Of a DNA stretch of 64,000 nucleotides, positions 34,312 through 41,361 are shown in pieces. Each line of letters starts with the position of its first letter. The first letter of the stretch is position 1. This DNA comes from Spirillospora albida. GTDB taxonomy: Bacteria; Actinomycetota; Actinomycetes; Streptosporangiales; Streptosporangiaceae. The stretch lies in NCBI RefSeq assembly GCF_000718255.1, contig NZ_JOFJ01000005.1:1-64000 (forward strand), written 5' to 3'. The position numbers and the translations under genes are program-made. The notes under the pieces are model-generated. The model was not told where the DNA came from, ran no database searches, and saw only the letters and a list, made by a program, of their open reading frames with translations.

Positions 34312-35586
34312 TCACAGATCGTTCGGCGGCAGGGACGCGCGGTCGCGGGCGGGGCGGATCAGCGCGGCGGCGAGCAGCCCGCCGATGATCATTAGGGTGG
34401 CGGCCAGGTCGAAGACGTGCCGGAACCCGGTGGGCTCGGTGGACGCGGCGTCCACGATCGCGCCGGACAGGAGCGGGCCGACGGCGCCGGCCGTGGACGC
34501 CAGGGCCGTCACCGTGCCGAGCAGGGCGGCCCGCTGCCGCGTCGGCGCGAGCTCCGCGATGACGGCCTGCATCAGGGCGAAGAACGCGTTGCCGGCGGTG
34601 AACGCGACCATCATGACGAGCACGAGCGCCGCTCCCCCGCCGGACCGCGGCACGAGCAGGCAGCCCACCCCCGAGACGACCACGCAGGCGCCGCCGAGCA
34701 CACCGCGCGCCGTCCGGGTCGAGCGGCCCGCCCGGGTCAGGCGCGTGGACGCGTAGCCGACGCCCAGCATGACGCCGATGCCGACGACCTGGGTCCCGGC
34801 GGCGATCACGCTGGCGGTCTCCAGCGTCATCCCGTGGACGCGCTGCAGGAACTGCGGCAGCCACGTGATCGCGACCGCCATCGTCCAGAACGCCGCGAAC
34901 CCGGCCGCGAGAGCGCCGAGGACGGTGCCGCGGGTCAGCAGGCGCCGGTACGGGACGCGCGGCTCGCCGCGCGTCCCCGCCGCACCCGGCGCGTGCGGCC
35001 CCTCGCCGCCGAGCGGCAGCCAGGCGGCCAGCCAGAGGACGCCGAGGACGCCCGTCACGGCGAAGGCCGTCCGCCACCCGTACCGGGAGATGACGGCGGC
35101 GAGCGCCGGCGCGCCGAGCACGACGCCGGCGGCGGCGCCGACCGACAGGAGGCTGCCGGGCAGCGCGCGCTCGCGGTCGGGGAACCAGCCGAACGCGGTG
35201 TGGGTGGCCATCGCGAAGGACGGCCCCTCGGCCGCCCCGAGGACGACCCGGGTGATCAGCAGGGTGCCGAGGCCCGCGGCGGGCAGGGCGGCGACGAGCT
35301 GGGACGCGCTCCAGAGCACCACGAGGACGGCGAGCAGCCGGCGGGTCCCGACCCGGTCGGCGACGAACCCCGCGGCGATCCCGGCGACGCTGAAGAGCAG
35401 GAAGAACGCGGTGCCGACGGAGCCGAACTCGGTGCCGGACAGGCGCAGGTCGCGCCGGATGTCGTCGCCCGCGAGGCCGAGCACCGCCTTGTCCAAGAAG
35501 TTGATCATCATGAAGAGGACGAGCAGCGCGACGGTCGTCCAGGCGCGGCGGGCGGAGACGGCGGGAGCGGTCACGGTCGTGGCCAT
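34312..35586 (-). CDS. MFS transporter, anion:cation symporter type
   Basis: A 424-residue carrier with twelve predicted spans. The first half has INFLDKAVLGLAGDDIRRDL and GFVADRVGTRRLL (motif A), and TRVVLGAAEGPSFAMATHTAFGWFP, typical of the ACS branch that moves hexuronates, galactonate, phthalate or other organic anions with protons or sodium. The second half repeats the fold around GVGYASTRLTRAGRS. ATG at 35586. No catabolic genes adjoin it, so the substrate is open. A near-palindrome lies 70-90 bases upstream of the start. Confidence 0.87.
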   Translation of the reverse strand: MATTVTAPAVSARRAWTTVALLVLFMMINFLDKAVLGLAGDDIRRDLRLSGTEFGSVGTAFFLLFSVAGIAAGFVADRVGTRRLLAVLVVLWSASQLVAALPAAGLGTLLITRVVLGAAEGPSFAMATHTAFGWFPDRERALPGSLLSVGAAAGVVLGAPALAAVISRYGWRTAFAVTGVLGVLWLAAWLPLGGEGPHAPGAAGTRGEPRVPYRRLLTRGTVLGALAAGFAAFWTMAVAITWLPQFLQRVHGMTLETASVIAAGTQVVGIGVMLGVGYASTRLTRAGRSTRTARGVLGGACVVVSGVGCLLVPRSGGGAALVLVMMVAFTAGNAFFALMQAVIAELAPTRQRAALLGTVTALASTAGAVGPLLSGAIVDAASTEPTGFRHVFDLAATLMIIGGLLAAALIRPARDRASLPPNDL

Positions 35587-35655
35587 GCGGGGTCCGTTCG
35601 ACGGCGCGGATCGTTACCGATCACCTTCGCCGCCCCGCGCCCCGCCCGCAATACC

Positions 35656-35675
35656 CGACATATCGCTATACGTCG
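35656..35675. promoter_or_regulatory. Candidate operator upstream of anion-type MFS gene
   Basis: CGACATATCGCTATACGTCG is a 20-base near-palindrome with a few mismatched pairs, in a short AT-richer stretch 70 bases upstream of the MFS start. Such ATAT-containing palindromes are common GntR-type sites; no GntR gene is nearby. Confidence 0.3.
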
Positions 35676-36265
35676 TTTCCGAGCCCCGGCAAAGGTTCGC
35701 GCCGCTCCCGATTCTCGGGATTGACCTTGGTTTACGTCCGCATGACGGTGGGGTACCTACCGCTACGAGATCGTGACGCACAGTGAACGACTGGTTCTCG
35801 GGGCGACAAAGCCCCGCTTCGAACGGAGGGGGGCGGCCCGGATGCGGTGCACCTTGCGCGGAGCCGGCCGTCCTCCGCACCGCCCGGACCGTGCGGCCGA
35901 GGGCGTTCCCGGCGGCGCCGCGCAGGCGCCGCGCGGCGACACACCTCGGGTCCTCGGCCGTCCGGGGGCGTCACCGGACCGCCGCCGGACGCCGGCGCCA
36001 CCGGACGGCGGCACCGCCGGCCCGGTCACTCACCGTCACATCGCATCCGCCGGACGGACCCTTCCCCGGACGACCGGCCGAGCCGCGAAGGGAGGTGGGA
36101 ATCGCTTTCTTCCGACTCCGGCTGCACGCCGGAAAACAGGCGGCCGGAACTCCGTCCGACCCCCGTCCCGGCCGCCGTCCACGCAGTAAAGGGATCGCTG
36201 CGGGGCCAGGCCCGTGGAGGCGCCGCCTTCACGGGCCGCGGCTCGTTCCGGACCGGGGGCGCGGG
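35676..36265. other. Long gap without supported gene
   Basis: Open frames exist on both strands but all read as Arg/Pro/Ala-rich noise. One perfect hairpin, CGGGGC-GACAAA-GCCCCG, lies at 35799-35816. Several short GC inverted repeats follow near 35910-36010. I see no tRNA or RNA gene. Confidence 0.45.
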
Positions 36266-36586
36266 TCAGGCGCTCGCCTCGACCGGCTCCGGAAGGGCTC
36301 GGGCGTCGCGGACGATGCGCCGCTCCACGAAGAAGGTCATCAAGGGGACGATCCCGCCGAACACGATCAGGACCATGCGGGAGAGCGGCCAGCCGGCACG
36401 GCGCCACAGGTCGTAGGCGGCCGCCAGGTAGACCATGAACAGGAAGCCGTGGATCTGCGCCACGATCCCCGCCATCTCCGGCCGGTCGGGCGGCCCGTAC
36501 TTCAGGACCATCCCGATGACCAGGAGGACCAGCAGCGTGCCGACCACCATGGCCAGGATGCGGTACCGCGTCACCGCGCCTTTCAC
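36266..36586 (-). CDS. DUF3817 membrane protein
   Basis: The 106-residue protein has three membrane spans (about residues 9-26, 41-58 and 66-85) and the DUF3817 features: YRILAMVVGT near the start, IAQIHGFLFMVYLAAAYDL-like core with its conserved His, and LVIFGGIVPLMTFFVERR-like end. The function of the family is unknown. GTG at 36586 is the first codon of the family N-terminus, with AAAGGG 14-9 bases upstream. It follows another small membrane protein gene on the same strand after 33 bases, so the two are probably cotranscribed. Confidence 0.82.
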   Translation of the reverse strand: MKGAVTRYRILAMVVGTLLVLLVIGMVLKYGPPDRPEMAGIVAQIHGFLFMVYLAAAYDLWRRAGWPLSRMVLIVFGGIVPLMTFFVERRIVRDARALPEPVEASA

Positions 36587-36619
36587 AGCTCACACCCTTT
36601 CAGGGAACGATCGCGCGGT

Positions 36620-36982
36620 TCAGTCGCGCCGGTGGCTCTCGGAGTTGAGGCGCGCGAGGTAGCGGTTGTAGGCCGCCAGCGCGGGGTCCTCCTCCTCCTG
36701 CTGCCGGATGATCTCTCGGGTGACCGCGGACTCCGCGGGCTCCTCGATGACCTTGGGCGCCGGTGCCACACCGTCCCGTTCGTCCCGGATCATCTTGACC
36801 CACATGATGACCACGAAGATCGCGAAGATCGGCCATTCGAACGTGTAGGCCCACGACCGGTCGTTGCCCGCCTGGGCGCGGTCGAACTGCCACCAGCCGA
36901 AGCCCAGGAAGGCGCCGAAGAGCACGATCGCCAGCGCATGCAGGCCGAGCCAGCCGGGGGTGAGGAACCGTCGCACGTCCAC
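36620..36982 (-). CDS. Small two-span membrane protein, conserved hypothetical
   Basis: A 120-residue protein with two membrane spans (about 10-30 and 47-65) flanking a short loop DRAQAGNDRSWAYTFEWP, then a soluble, charged C-terminal half rich in Glu and Arg (VIEEPAESAVTREIIRQQEEEDPALAAYNRYLARL). It resembles conserved actinobacterial membrane proteins of unknown role often found beside DUF3817 genes, as here. GTG at 36982 is supported by AGAGG seven bases upstream; a second GTG two codons later is possible. A role in the membrane cannot be specified. Confidence 0.75.
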   Translation of the reverse strand: MDVRRFLTPGWLGLHALAIVLFGAFLGFGWWQFDRAQAGNDRSWAYTFEWPIFAIFVVIMWVKMIRDERDGVAPAPKVIEEPAESAVTREIIRQQEEEDPALAAYNRYLARLNSESHRRD

Positions 36983-37147
36983 GAGCGTACCTCTGCCTCC
37001 CCGCGCGCCGGGCACACCCCCGTCCCAAGGAGTGGAACGCGGGCCGGCGGCGTCCGCCCCGGCCCGCGTCCGCGGCGGATCCGGCCGCCTGACCGAGGGG
37101 TGTCGGCCCCGGCCAATATGCTCGGCCGGGGCGAAGGGAGACAGGTG

Positions 37148-37690
37148 ATGGAGGAGACCGTGGCGTTCGGCACGGCCGGGACCGTCCTCGGAGACCTGCT
37201 CGTGGCGGCGACCGAGGCGGGGATCGTCTCGCTCGGCTTCCACGACTCCCCCGCCGCGCGCGCCCGCACCGCGAAGGCCGCCGCCCTGCCCGTCGTGGAC
37301 GACCGCGAACGCCTCGCCCCCGCGCTGGACGCGCTGCGCGCGTACTTCGACGGCGACCCGAAGACGTTCGACCTGCCGATCGACTGGCGCCTGACCTCGG
37401 ACGCCCAGCGCGCGGTCCTCGGCACCCTCTACAGCACCGTCCGGTACGGAGAGACCGTCACCTACGGTGAGCTGGGCGAGCGCAGCGGCACCGGGCTGCA
37501 CGCGCAGGTCATCGGTCAGGTGATGGGCTCCAACCCGATCCCGCTGATCGTGCCGTGCCACCGCGTCGTCGCCGCGAACGGGCTCGGCGGCTACAGCGGC
37601 GGCTCCGGCATCGAGGTCAAGCGCTGGCTGCTCACCCTCGAGGGTTCGGTCCCCGCCACCCTCGACTGGGACCTCGCCCTCCCTCCGTGA
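37148..37690 (+). CDS. ogt: Methylated-DNA-protein-cysteine methyltransferase
   Basis: The 180-residue O6-alkylguanine transferase has a divergent N-terminal domain and a C-terminal domain with YGETVTYGELGER, then AQVIGQVMGSNPIPLIVPCHRVV with the acceptor Cys near residue 137, and GGYSGGSGIEVKRWLL. It repairs O6-methylguanine by transferring the methyl group to its own Cys. ATG at 37148 has GGGAGA ten bases upstream. The usual Asn-hinge segment reads GTGLHAQVIG, where RAVG is typical, a small deviation near the DNA-binding helix. It stands alone and converges with the SDR gene 4 bases away. Confidence 0.9.
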   Translation: MEETVAFGTAGTVLGDLLVAATEAGIVSLGFHDSPAARARTAKAAALPVVDDRERLAPALDALRAYFDGDPKTFDLPIDWRLTSDAQRAVLGTLYSTVRYGETVTYGELGERSGTGLHAQVIGQVMGSNPIPLIVPCHRVVAANGLGGYSGGSGIEVKRWLLTLEGSVPATLDWDLALPP

Positions 37691-37694
37691 CCGC

Positions 37695-38597
37695 CTACGG
37701 GGCGGTGGGGTAGGTGACGCCGGTCAGGGTCTCCGAGATCTCCCAGAGGCGCGCGGCCTGGGGCGCCTTGTCCGCTTGGGGCGGGGTCACCACCTCGGTG
37801 GGGGCGCCCCTGTACTGGAGGAGGCGGGGGCCGTAGCACGCACCCGGCTTCGCGTCGGGGGACGTCGCGGCGTAGAGGGTGGGCAGGGCGCCCGCCGCGG
37901 CGGACTGGGCCATGAGGGCGTTGCCCAGGGCGGCGGCGCGGTCCATGAGGCGGCTGCCCTGCATGCGCGGGCCGGCCTGCTGCAGGTTGGTCGCGGCGTA
38001 GCCGGGGTGGGCGGCGACGCTGACCAGGGTCGGGACGCGGCGGGCGAGCTCCTTGGCGAAGAGCAGGTTCGCGAGCTTGGCCTGGGCGTAGGCCGTCCAC
38101 TTGTTGTAGCGGCGCTCGCCCTGGAGGTCGTCGAAGCGGATCCGGCCCGTCCAGGCGAATCCGGACGTGACGGTGACGACGCGGGCGTCCTTCAGGGCGG
38201 GGAGCAGGAGCCCCGTCAGGGCGAAGTGGCCGAGGTGGTTCGTGCCGAACTGCATCTCGAAGCCGTCGGCGGTGGTGCGGCGCGGGAGGGCCATGACGCC
38301 GGCGTTGTTGACGAGGATGTCGAGGGCCGTGCCGGCGTGGCGTTCGGCGAAGCCGCGGACGGATGCCAGGTCGGCGAGGTCGAGGGAGTCCAGGGCGAGG
38401 TCGGCATCGGGGGCGGCGGCCCGCATGCGGTCGAGGGCGGCCCGGCCGCGCTCGGCGCTGCGGCACGCCAGCACGACGGACGCGCCGTGCAGGGCCAGCT
38501 GCAGGGCCGTGTGGTAGCCGATGCCGCTGTTGGCGCCGGTCACGATGGCGCGCCGGCCGTTCAATGCGGGAATGTCGGACGCCGTCCAGCGGGTCAT
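37695..38597 (-). CDS. SDR oxidoreductase, retinol-dehydrogenase-like
   Basis: A 300-residue classical SDR: VTGANSGIG at about residues 19-27, LVNNAGVMA, a catalytic Ser in VVTVTSGFAW and YAQAKLAN with the Tyr and Lys. The ISETLTGVTYP-like end and NHLGHFALTGLLLP segment match the retinol dehydrogenase/WWOX-like branch common in actinobacteria. ATG at 38597 has GGAGG eight to nine bases upstream, which rules out longer starts. A perfect GTGCATGCAC palindrome sits 22 bases before the start and suggests TetR-type control. The substrate is unknown. Confidence 0.88.
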   Translation of the reverse strand: MTRWTASDIPALNGRRAIVTGANSGIGYHTALQLALHGASVVLACRSAERGRAALDRMRAAAPDADLALDSLDLADLASVRGFAERHAGTALDILVNNAGVMALPRRTTADGFEMQFGTNHLGHFALTGLLLPALKDARVVTVTSGFAWTGRIRFDDLQGERRYNKWTAYAQAKLANLLFAKELARRVPTLVSVAAHPGYAATNLQQAGPRMQGSRLMDRAAALGNALMAQSAAAGALPTLYAATSPDAKPGACYGPRLLQYRGAPTEVVTPPQADKAPQAARLWEISETLTGVTYPTAP

Positions 38598-38618
38598 GCG
38601 CAACCTCCACGTCAGAGC

Positions 38619-38628
38619 GTGCATGCAC
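38619..38628. promoter_or_regulatory. GTGCATGCAC palindrome upstream of SDR gene
   Basis: A perfect 10-base palindrome with partly symmetric flanks (AGC before, ACT after), 22 bases upstream of the SDR start. Possible operator; no adjacent regulator gene. Confidence 0.35.
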
Positions 38629-38682
38629 ACTAGAACAATCGTCGGTGCGGGGGTGCGGACGCACCCTCCGCACCGGCGCTGT

Positions 38683-39171
38683 TCAGGCGGGGAGCGACTT
38701 CTCGATCGCGGCGATGACCTCGGCGGATTCGGGTTCGACCTGGGGGGCGAAACGGGCCGCGACGGCGCCGTCCGGACCGATCAGGAATTTCTCGAAGTTC
38801 CAGCGGATGTCGCCGGTGTGCCCTTCCGCGTCGGGGGCGTCGACGAGCCGGTCATAGAGCGGATGCCGGTTCTCGCCGTTGACCTCGACTTTCTCGGTCA
38901 GCGGAAAGGTGACGCCATAGGTGGCCGAGCAGAACTCGGCGATCTCGTCGGGGGTGCCGGGCTCCTGGCCGAGGAACTGGTTGCAGGGGACGCCGAGGAC
39001 GGTGAAACCCCGCTCGGCGTAGCGCTCCTGCAGCCGTTCGAGGCCGGCGTACTGGGGGGTGAGGCCGCACTTGGAGGCGACGTTGACGATGAGCACGGCC
39101 GTGCCCCGGTACCGGGGAAGGTCCGCGGAGCCGTCCCGCAGACCTCCGATCTCCACATCGAAGATTGACAT
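38683..39171 (-). CDS. Glutathione peroxidase family protein
   Basis: The 162-residue peroxidase has NVASKCGLTPQY with the peroxidatic Cys at 35, PCNQFLGQEPG with the conserved Gln and a possible resolving Cys just before it, and WNFEKFLI with the catalytic Trp and Asn. Actinobacteria lack glutathione, so the enzyme most likely uses thioredoxin or mycothiol-linked electrons; that is from family knowledge. ATG at 39171 begins the usual short N-terminus. The pair of small membrane peptides lies upstream on the same strand. Confidence 0.92.
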   Translation of the reverse strand: MSIFDVEIGGLRDGSADLPRYRGTAVLIVNVASKCGLTPQYAGLERLQERYAERGFTVLGVPCNQFLGQEPGTPDEIAEFCSATYGVTFPLTEKVEVNGENRHPLYDRLVDAPDAEGHTGDIRWNFEKFLIGPDGAVAARFAPQVEPESAEVIAAIEKSLPA

Positions 39172-39206
39172 GGGGCCGATCCTAGGAGATCGGCCCCGGG
39201 CGCGGC

Positions 39207-39365
39207 CTACTGGCCGCCCAGGGCGTTGACGAAGGCGGCGAGCTGGCTGCCGGCCTGGCCGAGCTGGTCGAAGGCGTTGTTCACGACTCCCGCCGCGTCC
39301 GTCGGGGAGCTGAGCAGATAGAAAATGACGAAGGCGATCGCCACATAGCGGAGGTTCTTCTTCAT
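39207..39365 (-). CDS. Small membrane peptide, first of tandem pair (52 aa)
   Basis: This 52-residue protein begins MKKN, has one membrane span (about residues 6-20, YVAIAFVIFYLLS), then an amphipathic tail VVNNAFDQLGQAGSQLAAF. It has the same length and layout as the neighbour encoded at 39535-39693: a Lys/Asn-rich start, AIAF in the span, a turn with S-P or R-P, and a helical tail ending FVNAL or FMSAL. The two are evidently duplicated genes. ATG at 39365. No function known; single-span peptides of this kind recur in actinobacteria. Confidence 0.75.
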   Translation of the reverse strand: MKKNLRYVAIAFVIFYLLSSPTDAAGVVNNAFDQLGQAGSQLAAFVNALGGQ

Positions 39366-39495
39366 CCGTACGCCGTCCCTGTCGTTTAGCGCAGCGACAC
39401 AATGACCCGATCCGATTGTGCCCAGCCGCGAGTGCCCGCAAAGCGGGATTTTACTGTGACGGCGGGGCCACCGCTTGGTGTCCGGCCGCGAAAGA

Positions 39496-39520
39496 GCCCC
39501 GCGCCCGCGAGGCACGGGGC
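39496..39520 (-). terminator. Terminator between the tandem small genes
   Basis: Read on the minus strand, GCCCCG and CGGGGC form a stem with a 13-base loop, followed by CTCTTT. It lies 15 bases after the stop of the gene at 39535-39693 and would separate it from the downstream copy. Confidence 0.5.
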
Positions 39521-39534
39521 CGGTGGATCCCGAG

Positions 39535-39693
39535 TCAGGTGGGCAGCGCGCTCATGAACTGCGAGATGGACTCCGCCGCGGCGCCGAGACCGCGCAGTGC
39601 ATCGCCGACCAGATCAGCAGCCCCTTCCGGCCTGCTGATGATGTACCACACGGTGAAGGCGATGGCCGCCAATTTCACGTACTTCTTGTTCAC
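39535..39693 (-). CDS. Small membrane peptide, second of tandem pair (52 aa)
   Basis: Translated directly from the minus strand, GTG at 39693 gives VNKKYVKLAAIAFTVWYIIS, then RPEGAADLVGDALRGLGAA, and a tail ending FMSALPT, 52 residues in all. AAGGTGG lies about seven bases upstream of the start. One membrane span (about residues 7-19) is followed by an amphipathic helix. It is a clear paralogue of the peptide encoded at 39207-39365: identical length, same order of features, but different residues, so the duplication is old or the two copies serve different roles. It is followed by its own hairpin. Function unknown. Confidence 0.75.
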   Translation of the reverse strand: MNKKYVKLAAIAFTVWYIISRPEGAADLVGDALRGLGAAAESISQFMSALPT

Positions 39694-39805
39694 GATCAAC
39701 CACCTTCTGAGGTCACTTGCCTACGCAGGGTGATTCCCGAGGGTGGCGGAACGGAGAGCAAGAAGCGGCAAAGAGACGGTCAGTGGCGCTTGCAGGTGAC
39801 TGAAA

Positions 39806-40069
39806 TCACTCTGTGCCGTGCGAGCGGAGGTACTCGGCGTAGAAGGGGCGCAGCGCGTCGGCGAGTTCGCCCTCCCCGGCGTGGGTGAACTCCTCCAGCA
39901 GGGAGAAGCCGTGCAGGAGGTCGAACTCGGCGCGGTCGACGTCGCCGGTGGCCGCCGCCGCGGCGGGGATCGCGCGCAGGAGATCCCACAGGAAGCCGAC
40001 GTCCCGCCGCTGCCTGGCGAGGGCCATGGCGCGGTCGTGCAGTTCCTTGGACGTCAGGTCGTCGAGCAT
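39806..40069 (-). CDS. Conserved hypothetical small helical protein
   Basis: The 87-residue protein is predicted all-helical: LTSKELHDRAMALARQRRD, VGFLWDLLRAIPAAAAA and DLLHGFSLLEEFT, ending ALRPFYAEYLRSHGTE. It has no signal peptide or membrane segment and no motif I can assign; similar short proteins occur in other actinomycetes. ATG at 40069. Its start lies 17 bases after the end of the LCP gene on the same strand, so it may be the last gene of that unit, although no functional link is visible. Confidence 0.6.
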   Translation of the reverse strand: MLDDLTSKELHDRAMALARQRRDVGFLWDLLRAIPAAAAATGDVDRAEFDLLHGFSLLEEFTHAGEGELADALRPFYAEYLRSHGTE

Positions 40070-40086
40070 GATCCGACTCTAGCCGT

Positions 40087-41157
40087 TCACTTCGTGATGA
40101 CGTTCCGCGGCACGGCCCGGTCCTCCCTGAGGGCGCCGAAGAGCACGCCGGCCTTCGTCCTGTCCCAGCTGATGTAGGAGCCGACGCCCGCCGCGGACCC
40201 ACCGCCGCCGATCGGGACGGTCGTGGTGACGCCGTCGCCGCCGCTGACGTCGCGCATCGCCCACATCATCCGGGCGAGGTGGTGGAGGTGGTCGCCGTCG
40301 TCCACGAGGAAGTTGCTGGTGGCGTTGAGCGCGAGGGGGACGCTGCGGAACGGGTTGAGCAGGACGCCGGGGCCGGAGGCCTTCTTCATGAGGGCGCCGA
40401 AGAACTGCCGCTGCTTCTCGACGCGCTCGAGGTCGGCGCGCGCGTAGTTGCGGGACCGGACGTAGCCGAGGGCCTGGCCGCCGTCGAGGGTCTGGCAGCC
40501 CGGCGACAGGTCGATGCCCGCCTTGGGGTCGCGCATCCGCTCCTTGACGCAGATCTCAACGCCGCCGATGGCGTCGACGACCCCGACGAACCCGCCGAAG
40601 CCGATCTCGGCGTAGTGGTCGACGCGCAGGCCGGTGGCCTGCTCCACGGTCCGGACGAGCAGCTTCGGCCCGCCGAACGCGAACGCGGCGTTGAGCTTGT
40701 TGCGGCCCCGGCCGGGGATCGCGACATAGGAGTCGCGCGGCAGGCTGACGAGGGTGGTGCCGCCGGATCCGTAGTGCAGCAGCATCATGGAGTCGGTGCG
40801 GCGGCCGGCCGCCTTGCCGGTCGCGAACTCCCTGCGCTGCGCGGCGGACAGGCCCTCGCGGCTGTCGGAGCCGACGATGAGCCAGGTGGTGCCCGGGGTG
40901 TCGGCGACCCTGCCGGGATAGTCGACCAGGACGCTCTCGCGCTGCAGCCGGGAGTCGAGGTAGAAGTACCCGCCGACCGTCAGCAGGAGCGCGACGACGA
41001 GCAGCCCGCCGAGGACGCGCGGCCAGCGGCGCCTGCGGCGGCGGCGCGGCGGGGCGTCCTCGGGATGGATGCGGCCGCCGGCGAGCCGGTCACCGTCGTA
41101 CGGGTCGCCGTAAGGGTCCCGCTCGTAGTGGCCCGCGGGCACGGAACCATGCGTCAC
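40087..41157 (-). CDS. LytR-CpsA-Psr (LCP) family wall-assembly protein
   Basis: The 356-residue protein has a short cytoplasmic part ending in an Arg-rich stretch (about 38-46), one membrane span (47-67) and a large extracytoplasmic LCP domain. Within it, IVGSDSR and GRRTDSMMLLH, SLPRDSYVAIPGRGRNKLNAAF and GFVGVVDAIGG provide the Asp and Arg residues that bind the polyprenyl pyrophosphate. LCP enzymes attach wall polymers to peptidoglycan; in actinobacteria this includes arabinogalactan-like or teichoic polymers. GTG at 41157 is supported by GAGGAGGG upstream. The gene diverges from the ABC exporter with about 200 bases between. Confidence 0.92.
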   Translation of the reverse strand: MTHGSVPAGHYERDPYGDPYDGDRLAGGRIHPEDAPPRRRRRRRWPRVLGGLLVVALLLTVGGYFYLDSRLQRESVLVDYPGRVADTPGTTWLIVGSDSREGLSAAQRREFATGKAAGRRTDSMMLLHYGSGGTTLVSLPRDSYVAIPGRGRNKLNAAFAFGGPKLLVRTVEQATGLRVDHYAEIGFGGFVGVVDAIGGVEICVKERMRDPKAGIDLSPGCQTLDGGQALGYVRSRNYARADLERVEKQRQFFGALMKKASGPGVLLNPFRSVPLALNATSNFLVDDGDHLHHLARMMWAMRDVSGGDGVTTTVPIGGGGSAAGVGSYISWDRTKAGVLFGALREDRAVPRNVITK

Positions 41158-41361
41158 CGGTCGCCCTCCTCGCCTGTCCGGCCGCTCGTCCGGCCGCCGG
41201 TCCTGCCGTAGACCTTAGAACCTTCCGGACACTTCCACGTCCATCCCGCGCATGATTGCTCAACGGTCTCAATCACCGCTCTTTGTGACATTCGAAGGGG
41301 ACAATGTCGTACTCGCGTCGCACACTCCACCTGGGGTCGCATACAGGCACGGAGGACGCCG

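Noticed and set aside
35773..36189. Possible gene in the 680-base gap after the MFS gene
   Set aside because: Composition is Arg/Pro-rich with no family resemblance, no ribosome site and equally long frames in other phases.
41287..41308. GACATT-N10-AATGTC inverted repeat between LCP and ABC exporter genes
   Set aside because: Six-base arms with a ten-base spacer are expected by chance in a window of this size; no regulator or second copy supports it.
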